NCBI GenBank assembly: GCA_030068075.1
Contig: CM057829.1
Coordinates: forward strand, 85,985,132-86,049,131
Direction of reading: 5' to 3'
Source: Paguma larvata
Lineage: Eukaryota > Chordata > Mammalia > Carnivora > Viverridae
DNA: 64,000 bases
The notes beneath the pieces are model-generated. The model was not told the DNA's origin and made no database searches. It saw only the letters and a program-made list of their open reading frames with translations. Position 1 is the first letter of the stretch, and each line of letters begins with the position of its first letter. The position numbers were made by a program, and so were the translations under genes. Positions 11,990 through 24,002 of the stretch are shown piece after piece.

Positions 11990-14900
11990 GCGGGGGATTT
12001 ATGCAGCATAAGCTACATAATCAGGGGTGGTTTTCACTTTGTATTTTTATCAGGTATCTTTTAAACTGTGCCAACACTGCAGTTGGTAGTCTGTTGTAAG
12101 ATTTTGAAGATGAGGTGTTAGTAAAGTGCTGTTATTGATAAAAATACGTAATTGAGAGATCAACCAGCCCAACGGAGGCCCCCTGAAAGAACACTATTCC
12201 AGGAAGAGTATACTGGGGTTTCTTGCCCTGGGTAGATTCACTTCATAAATGGATTAACTCTTGGTTAACTAGAAAATTCTGGAACAACCAATTACCCAAT
12301 AGTGATGTCTTTTTTTTTGAACAATTTACTATTTACTATGCTCCAAAATACCCTTTCTTTGCATTCTACCACTGGCAGCTTTTCAGCCCCAAAGAGTCCC
12401 AAATTCCTGGAAACTGAATACAGAGGAGATTCTTTCCTCCCATCTTTCACTGGTTCTCAGGAAAACTGCCGGTAGGAGGCAGCAATGACTGGCTGTGGCA
12501 ACTGCCGAGGCTCTAGTCTGCACAGTAGTTAGCTGCTGGCTTCATTCTTCTGTCATTATATAAGCAAGATGACACTGTTCTCTAATCCAGCCAAAGCTGA
12601 TAAGTACCATCAACCTGTCACTTCCTACATTTCAAATTCTAACATCACAGCATCAAAGAGTTTTTACATTTCGATTTCTTTTGCTGGCAGCAGCCGGTAG
12701 CCTCTCATTCTCCCACGGTGTTCTAATGCTGCATTTGCACACCGGGGTTACTCCCAGACTGAATAGCAGGTCATCCCCTGCTCACTGAGCTCATCTGTGG
12801 CCCATGTGCTAGGCAATTTAGATCCAATCAGCCCTTATTTAGCTCAAGAGTAATGAGCAGCATAGTGACACAGACTTAAGCCTGACCCTCAGGACACTGC
12901 TCATCAAGCAGTAAAACTGTGACAAAATCATTCATCTTCCACCCGCTGGCAAGAAATAATACTCGCACTCACTGTATTACTTTTCAAGATTAAAAAAAAA
13001 AAAAGTCCTGAATTTTCATGATGTGAGACATTAATTTGCAGAAAGCTGAATTCCCTTAAACCCCCCTGTTGCTATGAGCTCACCAGGGGGAAATAGGCCT
13101 TAGGAGACTGAAATGGAATAAAGAAAATTGCTCCAGCTTTCTTTTCATTTTAAATAAGCCTTAAATCTGACAAGAGATATCCTAAAGAGAGAAAAATATA
13201 TATCTTGTAAGGTAAAGAAGAAACAATTGAAATTAAGAGTTTCAAATGCTAGTTTCACTCCTTATATTTGTTCTCCATTTTGTTAAAATTTAAATAAATT
13301 TTGAAACAGAGCAATTACTCACCCTTCTCCACAAGGTGGATGGAGAAAGCGTAGGAATTGTTCCTTACAGTCCATATGGTGGCAAAAGTAATAAATTCAT
13401 ATCATAAAACAAAAATGTACTCGGACATTTTCCAAGAAAACACATCCTAAAGAAAATAACTTTAGGGTAATTAATTACTAGGAAATGGTGGGATAGCTGA
13501 GAATATTTTGAAACTATAACAAATCTACTTTTTTCAGAATTTATAGTGCCATCTGAGGTCTTATTAATCTAAAAATAATTAATGGAATAATTAAGAGATC
13601 AGTTTCTTTCCTTCACTGACACATCACATCATTAAAAAAAACAGGTCTGGTACCTTATTGTACTACACTTATTGGCTGTAAATGCTTAAATTATTACTTC
13701 CTCTGAGGATCTCCCTTTAATAACCTACAGCCACAACAGCAGTTTGTCTCGAGTTTTTTTAGACTGGGTCCACTTACTGAAATCACAATTTTAGGTATTT
13801 TTACCCATTCCATAGTTGGAAAAGAGTTACCTTTAGCAACCCCACCACGAATGGGATGTACCAGTCTTCGATGTACTTATTATGACAACATATCTTTGGT
13901 TTAAGACACAGCACTGTGTGGTGCCATGAAAGAGCACAGTAGCAATGTCTTCCTACAAACTCATTGCTGAATTTCATCTAAAGCTTCAAAGATCTGGGTG
14001 GTCTAAATACCTACAGTGAACCGTGGGGTTCAGACAAGGAACCACAGTGACACAAATAAGATTGGGGAAAGGAGCTTTCGCCTCACCCAACATCTTTTGA
14101 TTTACCATTTGCTAAAGAGAAATGCTCCAGTGCTTGGTACAGAAAATAATCATGGCACTTCTATTCCCTAAACAACTGAGCTGATCCACTTTCAAAAGAA
14201 TGAACTGTTTCCTTTGCAGAGTATATTTCTTTTGTTCTTGTCCTTTTGTCTCGACGTTTTTCATCCCAATTTCTGGTTTATAGTGTTATTTTTCCAACTC
14301 TATCTTCCCTCTTTTTTTCTAATTATGAGAGGTGGATTTACTGTTTCGTTCCAGAGAAAACGGATTTTTAGTTACTCCAAACTTTGAGAACTATTAATGA
14401 GAAAAGAAGTATAAAAGTCCATTCACCTACTTCTTGAAAGCAGGAATAATCTTGGGGGAAAAAAAAAACCTAATATATAAAGCTCTATTTATCTCTTACT
14501 TTTCTTTACTTTTGTAACTATTGGTAATTGGTGTTAAATATTAGATCTGGCCTATACTATAACTGGAGATTAAAAAACTAGGGGCACAGCAAATACAAAA
14601 AACAGAAGACTAAGGAAGGTGGGAAAAACAAACGCTGGTACCTTTTCTTCGTACCCAGCATTCTGAATCTCACACATACGTGCCTTGCTACGAGTCTGTT
14701 TTCCCACGTTGTGCTGTGTCGCTTTCAGGTCCTTTCAGCCAGGAATTTTCCATACTGGGGTACTGTCTTAAATTATTTTTTTGATTATTTTTCTCACTCC
14801 ATTATTTCAGTTCCCTCTTTCAAATACCTTGCTTTGGACCGAATCCAAATACAGATGATATCTACTTTTAGATTCAAGGTGCTCCTGTAGACCCAGGCTC

Positions 14901-15690
14901 AATGGAGAGGTTCTCAAAATTTTAAAAGCAAGCCAAAAGCTCAAAGGCCCACTTATTCCACTTGTTTCCACATTTCAGTGGAAGAATAGTTTGCTGATAA
15001 CTATTCAATAGTTAAAACAATAAAAATGGGCCAAAAATTTTACCTAGAATAGACACAAATTTTATTTTTCAATAAGACCCAAACCCTTTCAATTAACTAA
15101 AAATAACGGACTCTTGTCATTCCCCCTGGATGTCCTTTCTGCCCATTGGTGTTGTGGAGGCAATAATTATGGAGGTGAAATACAGATTATACATTAAACC
15201 CATAGCCTGGCTACACAATTATTGTTGTCTACTTTCAAGTGGATACTGGCAAGAATTGTTAGATAAGTAAAAGTTGGGGCCAAGTATAAATCATTATCAA
15301 ATAATGCTGAATGACTAAAATAGTAAAATGTGAAATGGTAAAAAGGTGACCGTTTCAATAAACACTTACCTAAGTACCTTTCTCTCTCTTCTCATAGTCT
15401 GTCTCTGATGTAATAAATACATGAGTGCATGTCCTATGTGCTGCATTTAACTGGTTTTACTGATGTACCCAAGTACCTATAATAATGTTTGCTACTACAG
15501 AGGGCACTCATAAATATTAGTTGAGTTTTTTTAAAATAATTTGTTTAATGAATGTGTATCCTCTGTTAATAATAATTACAGCACAGGTAGAAAGCACTAA
15601 AGGAGATTAAAGATAAAATGTTAAGGAAGTTCAAAAGGAAGAGAAATTATTCAAGATTAGGGACACACAGACAAGCATACATTTCAAGAG
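11990..15690. other. 3.7-kb repeat-free intronic stretch
   Basis: No SINE, LINE, LTR or MIR could be recognised in 3.7 kb, unusual in a window where a retroelement appears every 1-2 kb. The GC-richer part (about 12470-13080) is treated in the findings. No splice-bounded open frame fits MMS22L. Confidence 0.55.
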
Positions 15691-15697
15691 AAGCTTA

Positions 15698-15825
15698 GGG
15701 CACCTGTGTGTCTCAGTTGGTTGAACATCTGACTCTTGATGTCAGTTCAGGTCATGATCCCAGGATCATGGGTTCAAGTCCCGTGTCAGGTTTCGTGCTG
15801 AGCATGGAGCCTGCTTAAGATTCAT

Positions 15826-15858
<33 letters not shown>

Positions 15859-15903
15859 GCCCCTCTCCCCGACTCACTTGCTCTCTTTCTCTAAAATAAA
15901 AAA
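15698..15903 (+). mobile_element. carnivore SINE, older form
   Basis: GGGCACCTGTGTGTCTCAGT, then GTTGAACATCTGACTCTTGA, CCCAGGATCATGGGTTCAAG, GAGCATGGAGCCTGCTTAAG, a long (CT)n and CTAAAATAAAAAA. The middle, with its GAGCATGGAGCC form, resembles the subtype shared with other carnivores. No clear TSD. Confidence 0.85.
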
Positions 15904-16024
15904 GGGAGAAAACTGTAGGAAAGGATAATAGTGTTCACATAAGAAGAGGAAAACGTAAATAAAGTAAATAAACATGTACTGAGATTACTACGGCCCATGT
16001 TCTGAACAGGTATAGCATCTACGT

Positions 16025-16184
16025 CAGTGCTGCCCACAGTGTCTTCTGCTGTCCACTACGGCAGACACTATATGTAACTACTGAGGATTTGCTATACACC
16101 TAGTGTGATGGAGGAGTTGAATTTTTCATATTATATTCATTAATTTAAATTGTCCAATATAGTTAGTCTATATGGACAGCAGAG
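16025..16184 (+). mobile_element. hAT-type MITE relic
   Basis: Begins CAGTGCTGCCCACAGT and ends ATATGGACAGCAGAG, near-complementary termini. Inside is CACTACGGCAGACACTATATG, TGATGGAGGAGTTGAATTTT and TTAATTTAAATTGTCCAATA, matching the common element whose termini read CAGTGCTGTCCAATAG. Confidence 0.7.
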
Positions 16185-16199
16185 ATCTAAGCAAATATT

Positions 16200-16375
16200 C
16201 AAAGAAATCCTATAACATGAATATTATTATACAAAGATGCAGATGAAGTTTAAAGAAGATTAAGTAACTTCCCAAGTTGGCACTGTTGGTAAGTGGAGGA
16301 GGGATGATTTGAACTCAGGTTTACTGACCCTAAAGCCCCTGCTTTTTACATCGTACAGCTACAAGAGTAGCAACT
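16200..16375 (+). mobile_element. MIR SINE fragment
   Basis: MIR signature in order: AAGATTAAGTAACTTCCCAAG, GTAAGTGGAGGAGGGATGAT, TTGAACTCAGGTTTACTGAC, AAAGCCCCTGCTTTTTACAT. Confidence 0.8.
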
Positions 16376-16417
16376 CTCAGACACGAATAGGGATTCCTTT
16401 AGAGGCAGAAAAGCACA

Positions 16418-16624
16418 GGGGCTCCTAGCTGGCTCAGCTGGTAAAGCATGTGACTCTTGATCTTGGGGTTGTAAGTCTGAGCACCACGACAAATATTAAA
16501 AATATATATATATTTATTATATAAATATATATATTATTTAAAATTTATTATTTAAAATTATTTAAAATATATATTATTTAAAATATATATATATATTTTT
16601 AAATATATATATATATATTTTAAA
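16418..16624 (+). mobile_element. short SINE with tail expanded into a 134-bp A/T tract
   Basis: Head GGGGCTCCTAGCTGGCTCAG and GATCTTGGGGTTGTAAGTCTG identify the older short carnivore SINE. Its tail (16491-16624) is 134 bases of only A and T, made of repeated (TA)n and TATTTAAAAT units. Flanks give an imperfect duplication (AGAGGCAGAAAAGC before, AGAAGCAGAAATGC after). Confidence 0.85.
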
Positions 16625-17264
16625 GAAGCAGAAATGCGCAGCTTGCTATTGTAGAATTGTCTACTACTACTTGGAATTCTGGCTTCTCCCATATACGATG
16701 CTCATGTACGATTCTTTCTGATTCTATCTCTAGTTCTGATCCATTTACTAATAACTTCTGAAGCTACCTTTCCCTGCTAAATCTCTCTAAATAAATCATT
16801 TGTATTGTTTTTCTTTTCCTGTACTCTGCTACTCCACCTCTATGCCCACTGTGACCAGCACTGACCATTTTTGACTTCTGGTCTTGACAATCACTTTCAT
16901 TCCCTGGATTTAACCCTTTTCTTATCATTGTTTACCACCACACTTCAGTTTATTCAGTCCTTAGATCTTTCTCTATCAGGTTCTGGCCTGAACCCTCAAC
17001 TGGTTATGACAGGAAAAGATAAAAAGTAAGAAAGATTTGGAGAATTCTTGAGAATTAGAAGTTCCATCTGACTAAAGTAAAGGGGAATCACAAGAAAAAG
17101 TTGCAAATATGGGAAAGTCAGACAGCGGAAGACTCTGAAAGACCATGGTAAGGAATGTGAAATTTTCTGAGTTTATCAGGATGTCAGTCAATAACGGTGT
17201 TAAAACACAGAATGACATAGGTAGACTTGTTCTCTAAGAAGATAAATATGGATGACAGAATGAG

Positions 17265-18345
17265 ATGAGCACAAGCAACATAAGGAAAAATAAATAGGAC
17301 TTCATTAAAATTTAAAAAAACATTATGCTGCAAAGGACAACATCAAGAAAGTAAGAAGACAACCCTTAGAATGGGAGAAAATATTTGCAAACCACCTATC
17401 TGATGAAGGACTTGTATCTAAGACATACAAAGAATTTTGTACAGCTAACAAAAAGATAGCTCAATTTAAAAATGGGCAAAGGATTCAAATAGATATTTCT
17501 ACAAAGACATAATAGTCAATAGGCACATAATCAATAAGCACATGAAAAACACACAAACAATATCGATAGCCACCTAAAATACAAATAAAAACTATAATGG
17601 GATATTACTTCTCATTCACTAAGATCACTTCAATCAGAAAGACACTAAGCAACAAGTGTTGGTGTGGATGTGGAGAAACTTCAATCCTTAAACCCTGTTG
17701 GGGGGAATATCAAATGGTATACTAGAAATGGTTCAGTATATCCACAAAAGGTTAAATAGAGTTACCATATGACCCAGCAATTCTACTCCTAAGTATATAC
17801 CTGAAGGAAATAAAAAAATGTCCACACAAAAGCTTATATGTGAGTGTTCATAGCAACATTATTCATAGAACTCAAAAAGCAGGAACAATCTAATGTCCAT
17901 CAAGAGATGAATGGATAAATAAATGTGGATACAATGGTTTATATGGCAATAAAAGGGAATAAAGTACTGATATATGTGATAATATAGATACAACTTAAAA
18001 TCATTATTCCAAGTAAAAGAAACTAGTTACAAAAGATTACATGTTGGATGATTCCACTTCTATGAAAAGTCCAGAATAAGAAAATCTACAGAGACATACA
18101 GTAGATTAGTGGTCGCTAAGGATGGGGGTTGGGTAGGGGAAAATAGAGAGTGATTGCTAACGCGTATAGTGTTTCGTTTTGGGGTGACAAACTGTTCTAA
18201 AATTATGGCGATGACTGTACAACTCTATGAATACACGATAACCATTAACTGTAAGGTATGTGAATTATATCTTAATAAAGCTGGCCAGTAAGTGAATTGT
18301 ATGATAAGTAATACATCTCAATAAAGCTGTTTAAAAAAAAAAAAA
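17265..18345 (+). mobile_element. LINE-1 3' end (ORF2 end plus 3' UTR), L1MA/MB-type
   Basis: About 1.1 kb reading through L1 landmarks: GGGAGAAAATATTTGCAAAC, GTTGGTGTGGATGTGGAGAA, ATATGACCCAGCAATTCTAC, TGGATGATTCCACTTCTATG, TCTCAATAAAGCTGTTT and a poly-A at 18333-18345. 5'-truncated, many stops, inactive. It lies antisense to MMS22L. Confidence 0.9.
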
Positions 18346-18724
18346 GGTGGTCTGAAGAGAGAAGGCAATGGAGGCAGGGAAAGTAGGCAAACATTTATAA
18401 TGGTCTAAAAATGGGGGAACTAGTAGTGAGAATAAAGAAGGAATGAAAACATTAAACTCATTTTCTCTCAATCAACTGGGTATACGGAGAAAGGAAGGAC
18501 ATACTTATATGTCACATTTCTACCTTAAGAAATTAGTTTTCTTTTCCTACAGCAGCTCCTTAACATCTGAGATGTATAGAATCACAACTTTCAAGAGTTC
18601 TAGTATTGTGAGGCAATGCTCGTGTTCCCTACAATCTGGACTTCGTTTTTAAACAATCTGATTCACTTACATATCCAAAAGCATTTACTGAATGGCCACT
18701 ATGTTAAAGAACTATCCAAGATAA

Positions 18725-18768
18725 GTACATACATGTGCACGTGTGCACACACGCGCACACACACACGT
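18725..18768. repeat. 44-bp alternating purine-pyrimidine tract
   Basis: Strict R-Y alternation from GTACATACATGTGCACG through CGCGCACACACAC to CGT, including a CGCG core. An imperfect CA microsatellite. Confidence 0.9.
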
Positions 18769-18824
18769 TTAATGAGGTTGTCAGACTTAAAGGGTTCTTT
18801 TGAAAATAATGACAATAATAGCAA

Positions 18825-18960
18825 CTTTTAATGTGTATTGAACACTTACTGTGCCAACAACTTCATATTCACTATTGCATTTAATTCTCAAAAACACCTA
18901 GTAAAAGTATGTGCTATTACCCTCATTCTACCAATAAAGCTGAGATTTGGACATGTAAGT
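18825..18960 (+). mobile_element. MIR SINE fragment
   Basis: TGTGTATTGAACACTTACTG, TATTGCATTTAATTCTCA, CTATTACCCTCATTCTACC, AAGCTGAGATTTGGACATG follow the MIR order. Confidence 0.75.
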
Positions 18961-21430
18961 TTTCCCTTAAAATATTTTAAAAGAATTATTTTGTACTTAT
19001 GTAAGGAGAATTAATATGTATATAACAGATCTAGTCGGAGACTAAATGACCTAAATATTAATTCCTATGTATGAAAAATTAAGTAGATTATCTATGTTTC
19101 AGCAAAATATAAAAAAGTACACAAATATTTCCAAGTTAATAAAGTGAGTAGTTTATATAACTGTATGAATTTATAAAATATGTTATATGAAAAGCTACAG
19201 TAAAAATACTTTACAAAATTCAAGCCTAGTAAACAGTAAGGTCAAGATACTAATTCATAGTATACATTAAAATATGTGTTGAAAGACAAATAAAATATTT
19301 AATAACGGAAAAAAATCTTTAACTTTTTACATGCTCTCAACATACTAAGGTTTATACTACTTTCCCTTGGGATGCCTACGCTTCCTCAGAAGCAATCAAA
19401 ACTGGTAGATGGATCACTTTTAGTAAGCAACAGAACTATTTGATTTTTCAAATAAAAACCAGAAATACATTTTCCATGAAACACGGTCATGTGCTCTCTC
19501 TTCCAAATTATTAGAACAATGCCAAAAATGGACATCAAATCATATATATATAAGAGGTAATCCGTATATAATATAGAACATCCAATAACAAAAGGAGGAA
19601 AAGGCCTGCATGCTGTTAAAAGCATCTTTTGTAACTTTCCTGAAGATTCCTGTAAATTTTTTGGCATACAGCAGTCCCTCATAAGAACATTTCCTCTTGT
19701 ACTACTTCCTTCGCTACCTAGACAACCCCCAATTCTCTCACTGAAGATTTAAAAAAAAAATTTGTTTAGAATAAATGATACCACACTAATAAAAGTTAAA
19801 ATAACAAGAACTACTGAGCAATAAAAATATTGGAGGGGAATAATAAACTAATAAACACAGTTCCATGCACGTGCATACATACACGCCTCCATTCCAAATG
19901 TCAAAATCGGTATATGATACATGGATGAACTTCTACGCTCATTGGAAAAGAAGAAAAGGGATTTAAAAATATACATATTTTCAAAATGTATTTTCAAGCC
20001 AGGCAAACAGAGTCTTAATGTTTTAAGGAGTTGTACTCAGCACACAGATTATCATAAAGAAGCTAATCATCCCTTCTGAATTATTTTACAGTCTCAAATT
20101 TAACATTTTAGGCAAGTTTTCAACTGCCTTTAGACTTCTTCTGAAACCAGGCTCTTGTTTAATACAAAATAGGATGTCAGTTGATCAATATCCATTTGGC
20201 TTAAATTCATAAGTCCACAACCTCCCTTAAGTGGTAGAACAAACAGGTACAAAGCCTGAAAATTTATTGTTTCTTTTTAAACTCCAAATGATATTTGCAG
20301 ATGCCAAAAGGCATTTTGAAATCACTCACCCTTACTTCAGTAAAAAATGAAAAAGGGGGATGGGAGGAGGGAGAATCTCATGAGGCCTTGTATGTCAAGT
20401 TTTTGCCCAGAGCTAATTTTCATAGCTGTGTTATAAAACCCTGAAAATGGAGGTTTATAATGGAAATGCTGACAGACCCTTAACTATAGCAGCATGAATG
20501 GATATAATTAAAGAAAAGCTTTTGGCTACACCTAACTCCACAAATGAAAGCTGCCATTTTTATATTAACCTCAAATAACAGCAAGTGAGAACCAGAAATG
20601 GGATTCCAGAAAGGTAATGTGAAATGTTAAAGATGACTGCTAAAAACTGCTTGACATTCGAAGTTTTAAACACGGAGGCATTTAGTTAACATAACCAAGT
20701 CAGTATTTTCATAATGCTACTTAATCAGCAATAAAGAATGCTCTGGTGAGCCATCAGCTCCAGTTAGCAGAAAGTGGCATATGAAGTTATTATTTCTTAA
20801 CAGCCTAGAGGGAGCTGCTTCTCCCTTTAATCAGTGATCTTCGTTCCTTCCTACCTATAATTTCTCTGTCATACAGTTATAAAACTATTACCCAGTTCAA
20901 CATACACACTCACACATCCTGCACACACATTTATGCAAGGACTGGTACCTTATTCCCACCTGAATTTGAAAACAGGAGAGATTGCTAAGGTAAAGTATTT
21001 CATTCTTTTCCTTGTTGGGGATGCAGCCAGGAATAAATATCATCAATCTATGTAACCCATCTTCCTTATCTAAACCAAAATTCAAAGAATTTAGCTCTGT
21101 TCTTAAAAGGTGGGGGTAGGGGAGGGGAAGCCTATGCTTTAGTTTTCATCAACTATCAAAACACTTTTGAACCTTTTAGTAATATTAAAAGTAATACCAA
21201 TATTATAGCATAACTAAGAGGCTCCTATGAAAAGAGCTTCAGAGAAATTCCAGATTTTGGGTTAAGAAATTAGGAACACATCTCTGTGATCAAATATCTA
21301 AAGTACTTTTTCTTATGTTGCCCCTCTCTGCCTCCTTTCCTTCTTTCTTTTTAAGTTAACAATCTTTCCCCAAAGATCCCAAACTAAAAGCATGTCCGTC
21401 TTCATAGCATCTGCCCTGGAAGCCCTAAAA
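18961..21430. other. 2.5-kb repeat-free intronic stretch
   Basis: Nothing recognised except AT-rich sequence and a short imperfect CA run near 20903-20930. The segment at about 20300-20860 looks like unique, possibly conserved sequence (see findings). Confidence 0.5.
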
Positions 21431-21611
21431 CATTTTTTAATGTTTATTTATTTTGAGAGAAAGTATGAGAGGGGGAGGGGTGGAGACAGAGGGAGGGAGC
21501 AAGAAGGCTCTGTGCTGTCGGCACACGGCCCAATCCCACAAACTGTAAGATCATGACCTGAACCAAAATCAAGAATCAGACACTGATCCGACGAAGCCAC
21601 GAGGAAGGAGC
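21431..21611 (-). mobile_element. diverged feline SINE, gene-sense
   Basis: CATTTTTTAATGTTTATTTA, then GAGAGGGGGAGGGGTGGAGA, CTCTGTGCTGTCGGCACACG, AGATCATGACCTGAACCAAA. The head (near 21600) is decayed, so the outer boundary is approximate. Confidence 0.85.
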
Positions 21612-22964
21612 CTCACGCTCCACTGTTACTCACACACTGACCTCATACTTCTCTCTGCTAAAAATGCTCTAAAATTATGGCAACAGAAGTGATATATGAT
21701 TAGACAGTCACTTATAGCAACTGTTTTTTTCATAGTTGAGCATTATAAAACAAAACTAAGAGTAAATATGTGTGCAAGGAATTAAATGTTATCAACGTAA
21801 ATATTTGTGTCTCTTTCATAGGTTAGTCCTACAGATCAACAACACACTCCTTGCGCTTGGTCTAGATGATAGCAAACTACAAACCCAAACAAGATCTAGT
21901 TAAAAGAAACTTCTAATATAAATGTATACTTGCTTTCACTTTATATAATCAAAAATCTTCAACATGCACCCTTGATTCCTATCTTTGTACTTGATTAGTA
22001 ATGCCCATGATTACCAGAGATGCATTATAGTTTACTAGATACTTGCAAGCAGAATTTTCCAACATTCTGAAATAGCTTTGGCTTTAATGCTGAAGGACTT
22101 TTACTAAGTTGAATTTAAAGAGCAAAAATTTGTTTTTATTATAAGAAGTGAAATTTAGATGGAATGATGCTAATAATAAATCAAGGATAAATTACTGTAA
22201 ATAAAACATGATTTACTTGTCTCTACGCCTCTTTGTGACTCATTTTTTCCAATTGATGGCTCATTTAAAAAATATGTAACTTGTAAAAACATAAAAACAA
22301 ACAAATCAAAAAGCAACTATCCCTCTTTTAGTAGCAAAAATAATAGGTAAAAGCACTCAGAAATTTATATGAATTGTGGTAACACTTTAAGGTTTACAGA
22401 CAGTTTGCAAATACCATTCATTTAGTTGCTTATGATTTATAAAAAAATATATATATAGTGGTTTAGTTAGTTTCTGTTTAGTTATTTGTAAAAAGGTAGC
22501 TGTGGTCAGTTAGAGTCTGAGTGGTGATACTAAAACTTATTTTAGTAAGTCACAAAAAGTCCATGTTTCTATTTCTTCATCTATAAACAGGCATGACAAG
22601 GTTGGCAAAGAAATAAATGAGACAGTATTTGTATACTGCATGTCTTTTAAGAGTACAAGAATTATTCTTGTGTTTCTAGTTATCATTTTTGAAGAATGAC
22701 CAAAAAAGTCCTAGGTAGGAGCTTAAAGACAAAAAAGAAGTTAGTGAATGAACAAGAAATAGAGAAAAAATTTCTTACTTTCTTACTTTTATTTACAGTT
22801 TTAAAGCCTCTCCAACTTTTGAAATTAGTTCCATTCTCCTATTACCAAGTTTCTATTGACATTTTTATTAACAAACTTCTGTGTTTAATTTCTTATCTGA
22901 GAATGCATATTTTCTAAGTATACTCCAGATGCTAATCTGAAAATGAGAAAGGAGGCTTTCTCAT

Positions 22965-23420
22965 GTACTATTAGGGAGTGTAAAAATTGGTACAAATTTT
23001 TTTTTGGGGGGGAGGGTAGAAATTCCAGGAACATCTATCCACATTTAAATGCACATACACCAATTCATTTTTAGAAATTAATCTAAAGATATATTTCCAC
23101 AAGTACACAGAGAAGGCACATACAAAGATGTTAAATAAAACTGTTTAAAATAACATAAAGTGGTAAACAATACAAATGGACATTATTAGGGTATTGGCTA
23201 AATAAAGTTTGGTACTACAACCATATAATGAAACGCTAAGTAGCCATTAAAAAGAATTAGGTATCCACCTACTAACATGGAAAGCTGGCAAGAAAATATT
23301 AAGTGAAAAAAAAGAAGGTGGAGAACAAAGATCATTTGTTTTTAGCCTATACATAAGAAGAAAACTGTCTGGAAGATTCTATGAGAAACTATTTACTTCT
23401 GTGGAGTAAAACGAAAGCAG
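22965..23420 (+). mobile_element. old LINE-1 (L1M) 3' fragment
   Basis: GGGAGTGTAAAAATTGGTAC, CCAATTCATTTTTAGAAATT, ACAAAGATGTTAAATAAAAC, TTGGCTAAATAAAGTTTGG, AATGAAACGCTAAGTAGCC and AAAAAGAATTAGGTATC follow L1 ORF2-end/3' UTR order. Confidence 0.7.
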
Positions 23421-24002
23421 CATTTAAGTGGATCTGAAAACATTGTTTTATATGGGTGATGGTGTTATAAATAGAAAAATCTTATTTTAATCTCAGAATA
23501 AATTGTTTTACCTGGAAATATTTCATGCAGTTGACGCTAGAACTCTGCAGCAAAATAATTTAAAGAAGCTTACCTTTTTTTTTTTTTTTTAAATGGTACA
23601 GTGTGGTCAAATGCTCTTTAAGGGCACAAAATGCATTTGTTTCAGCAGAAGCCACCTTAGATTTGGGCTCGTGATCTTGCTTAGACTATCTGAAACATTC
23701 CTCTGGATACTATTCTTTCAGCAACGGTAAAAAGGGAAGGAGGGGCAGAGAAGCATAGTTCTGGGACTGCACCAGAGCTGCTCTGAGTTTACTTTTATGT
23801 GTTTGCACATAAGCTTTCTTTTTAAAGAATTACAGTTCGAAATAACAGTCTGGAAACTACTGACTTATGTCAACGTAGCAGTAAAACCAACTCCTCTCCA
23901 TTGGATTTCATGAGGATGTCAAAAGGAAAATTTTAATATGGAATCAACATAGGTGATGACATAAAATAAATCAATAAATGAGAATATTATTGGAAAACAT
24001 AC

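Larger units (their letters stand above)
1..24002 (-). other. MMS22L intron 12 (5' 24 kb; continues beyond position 1)
   Basis: Starts at donor CAG|GTATGT and does not end in the window. I looked for the next expected exon (human peptide near SMHQQLCQEL, as recalled) and found none. Contents are listed separately: SINEs, a full L1 3' end (17265-18345), L2, MIRs, one LTR, hAT relics, microsatellites and two long repeat-poor stretches. A weak MIR-like segment may lie at 22540-22650, and a poly-T run at 23576-23591. Confidence 0.85.

Noticed and set aside
19386..19682. 98-codon minus-strand open frame in intron 12
   Set aside because: No similarity to MMS22L or any family I recognise, and no matching acceptor/donor pair in phase. 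Treated as chance.
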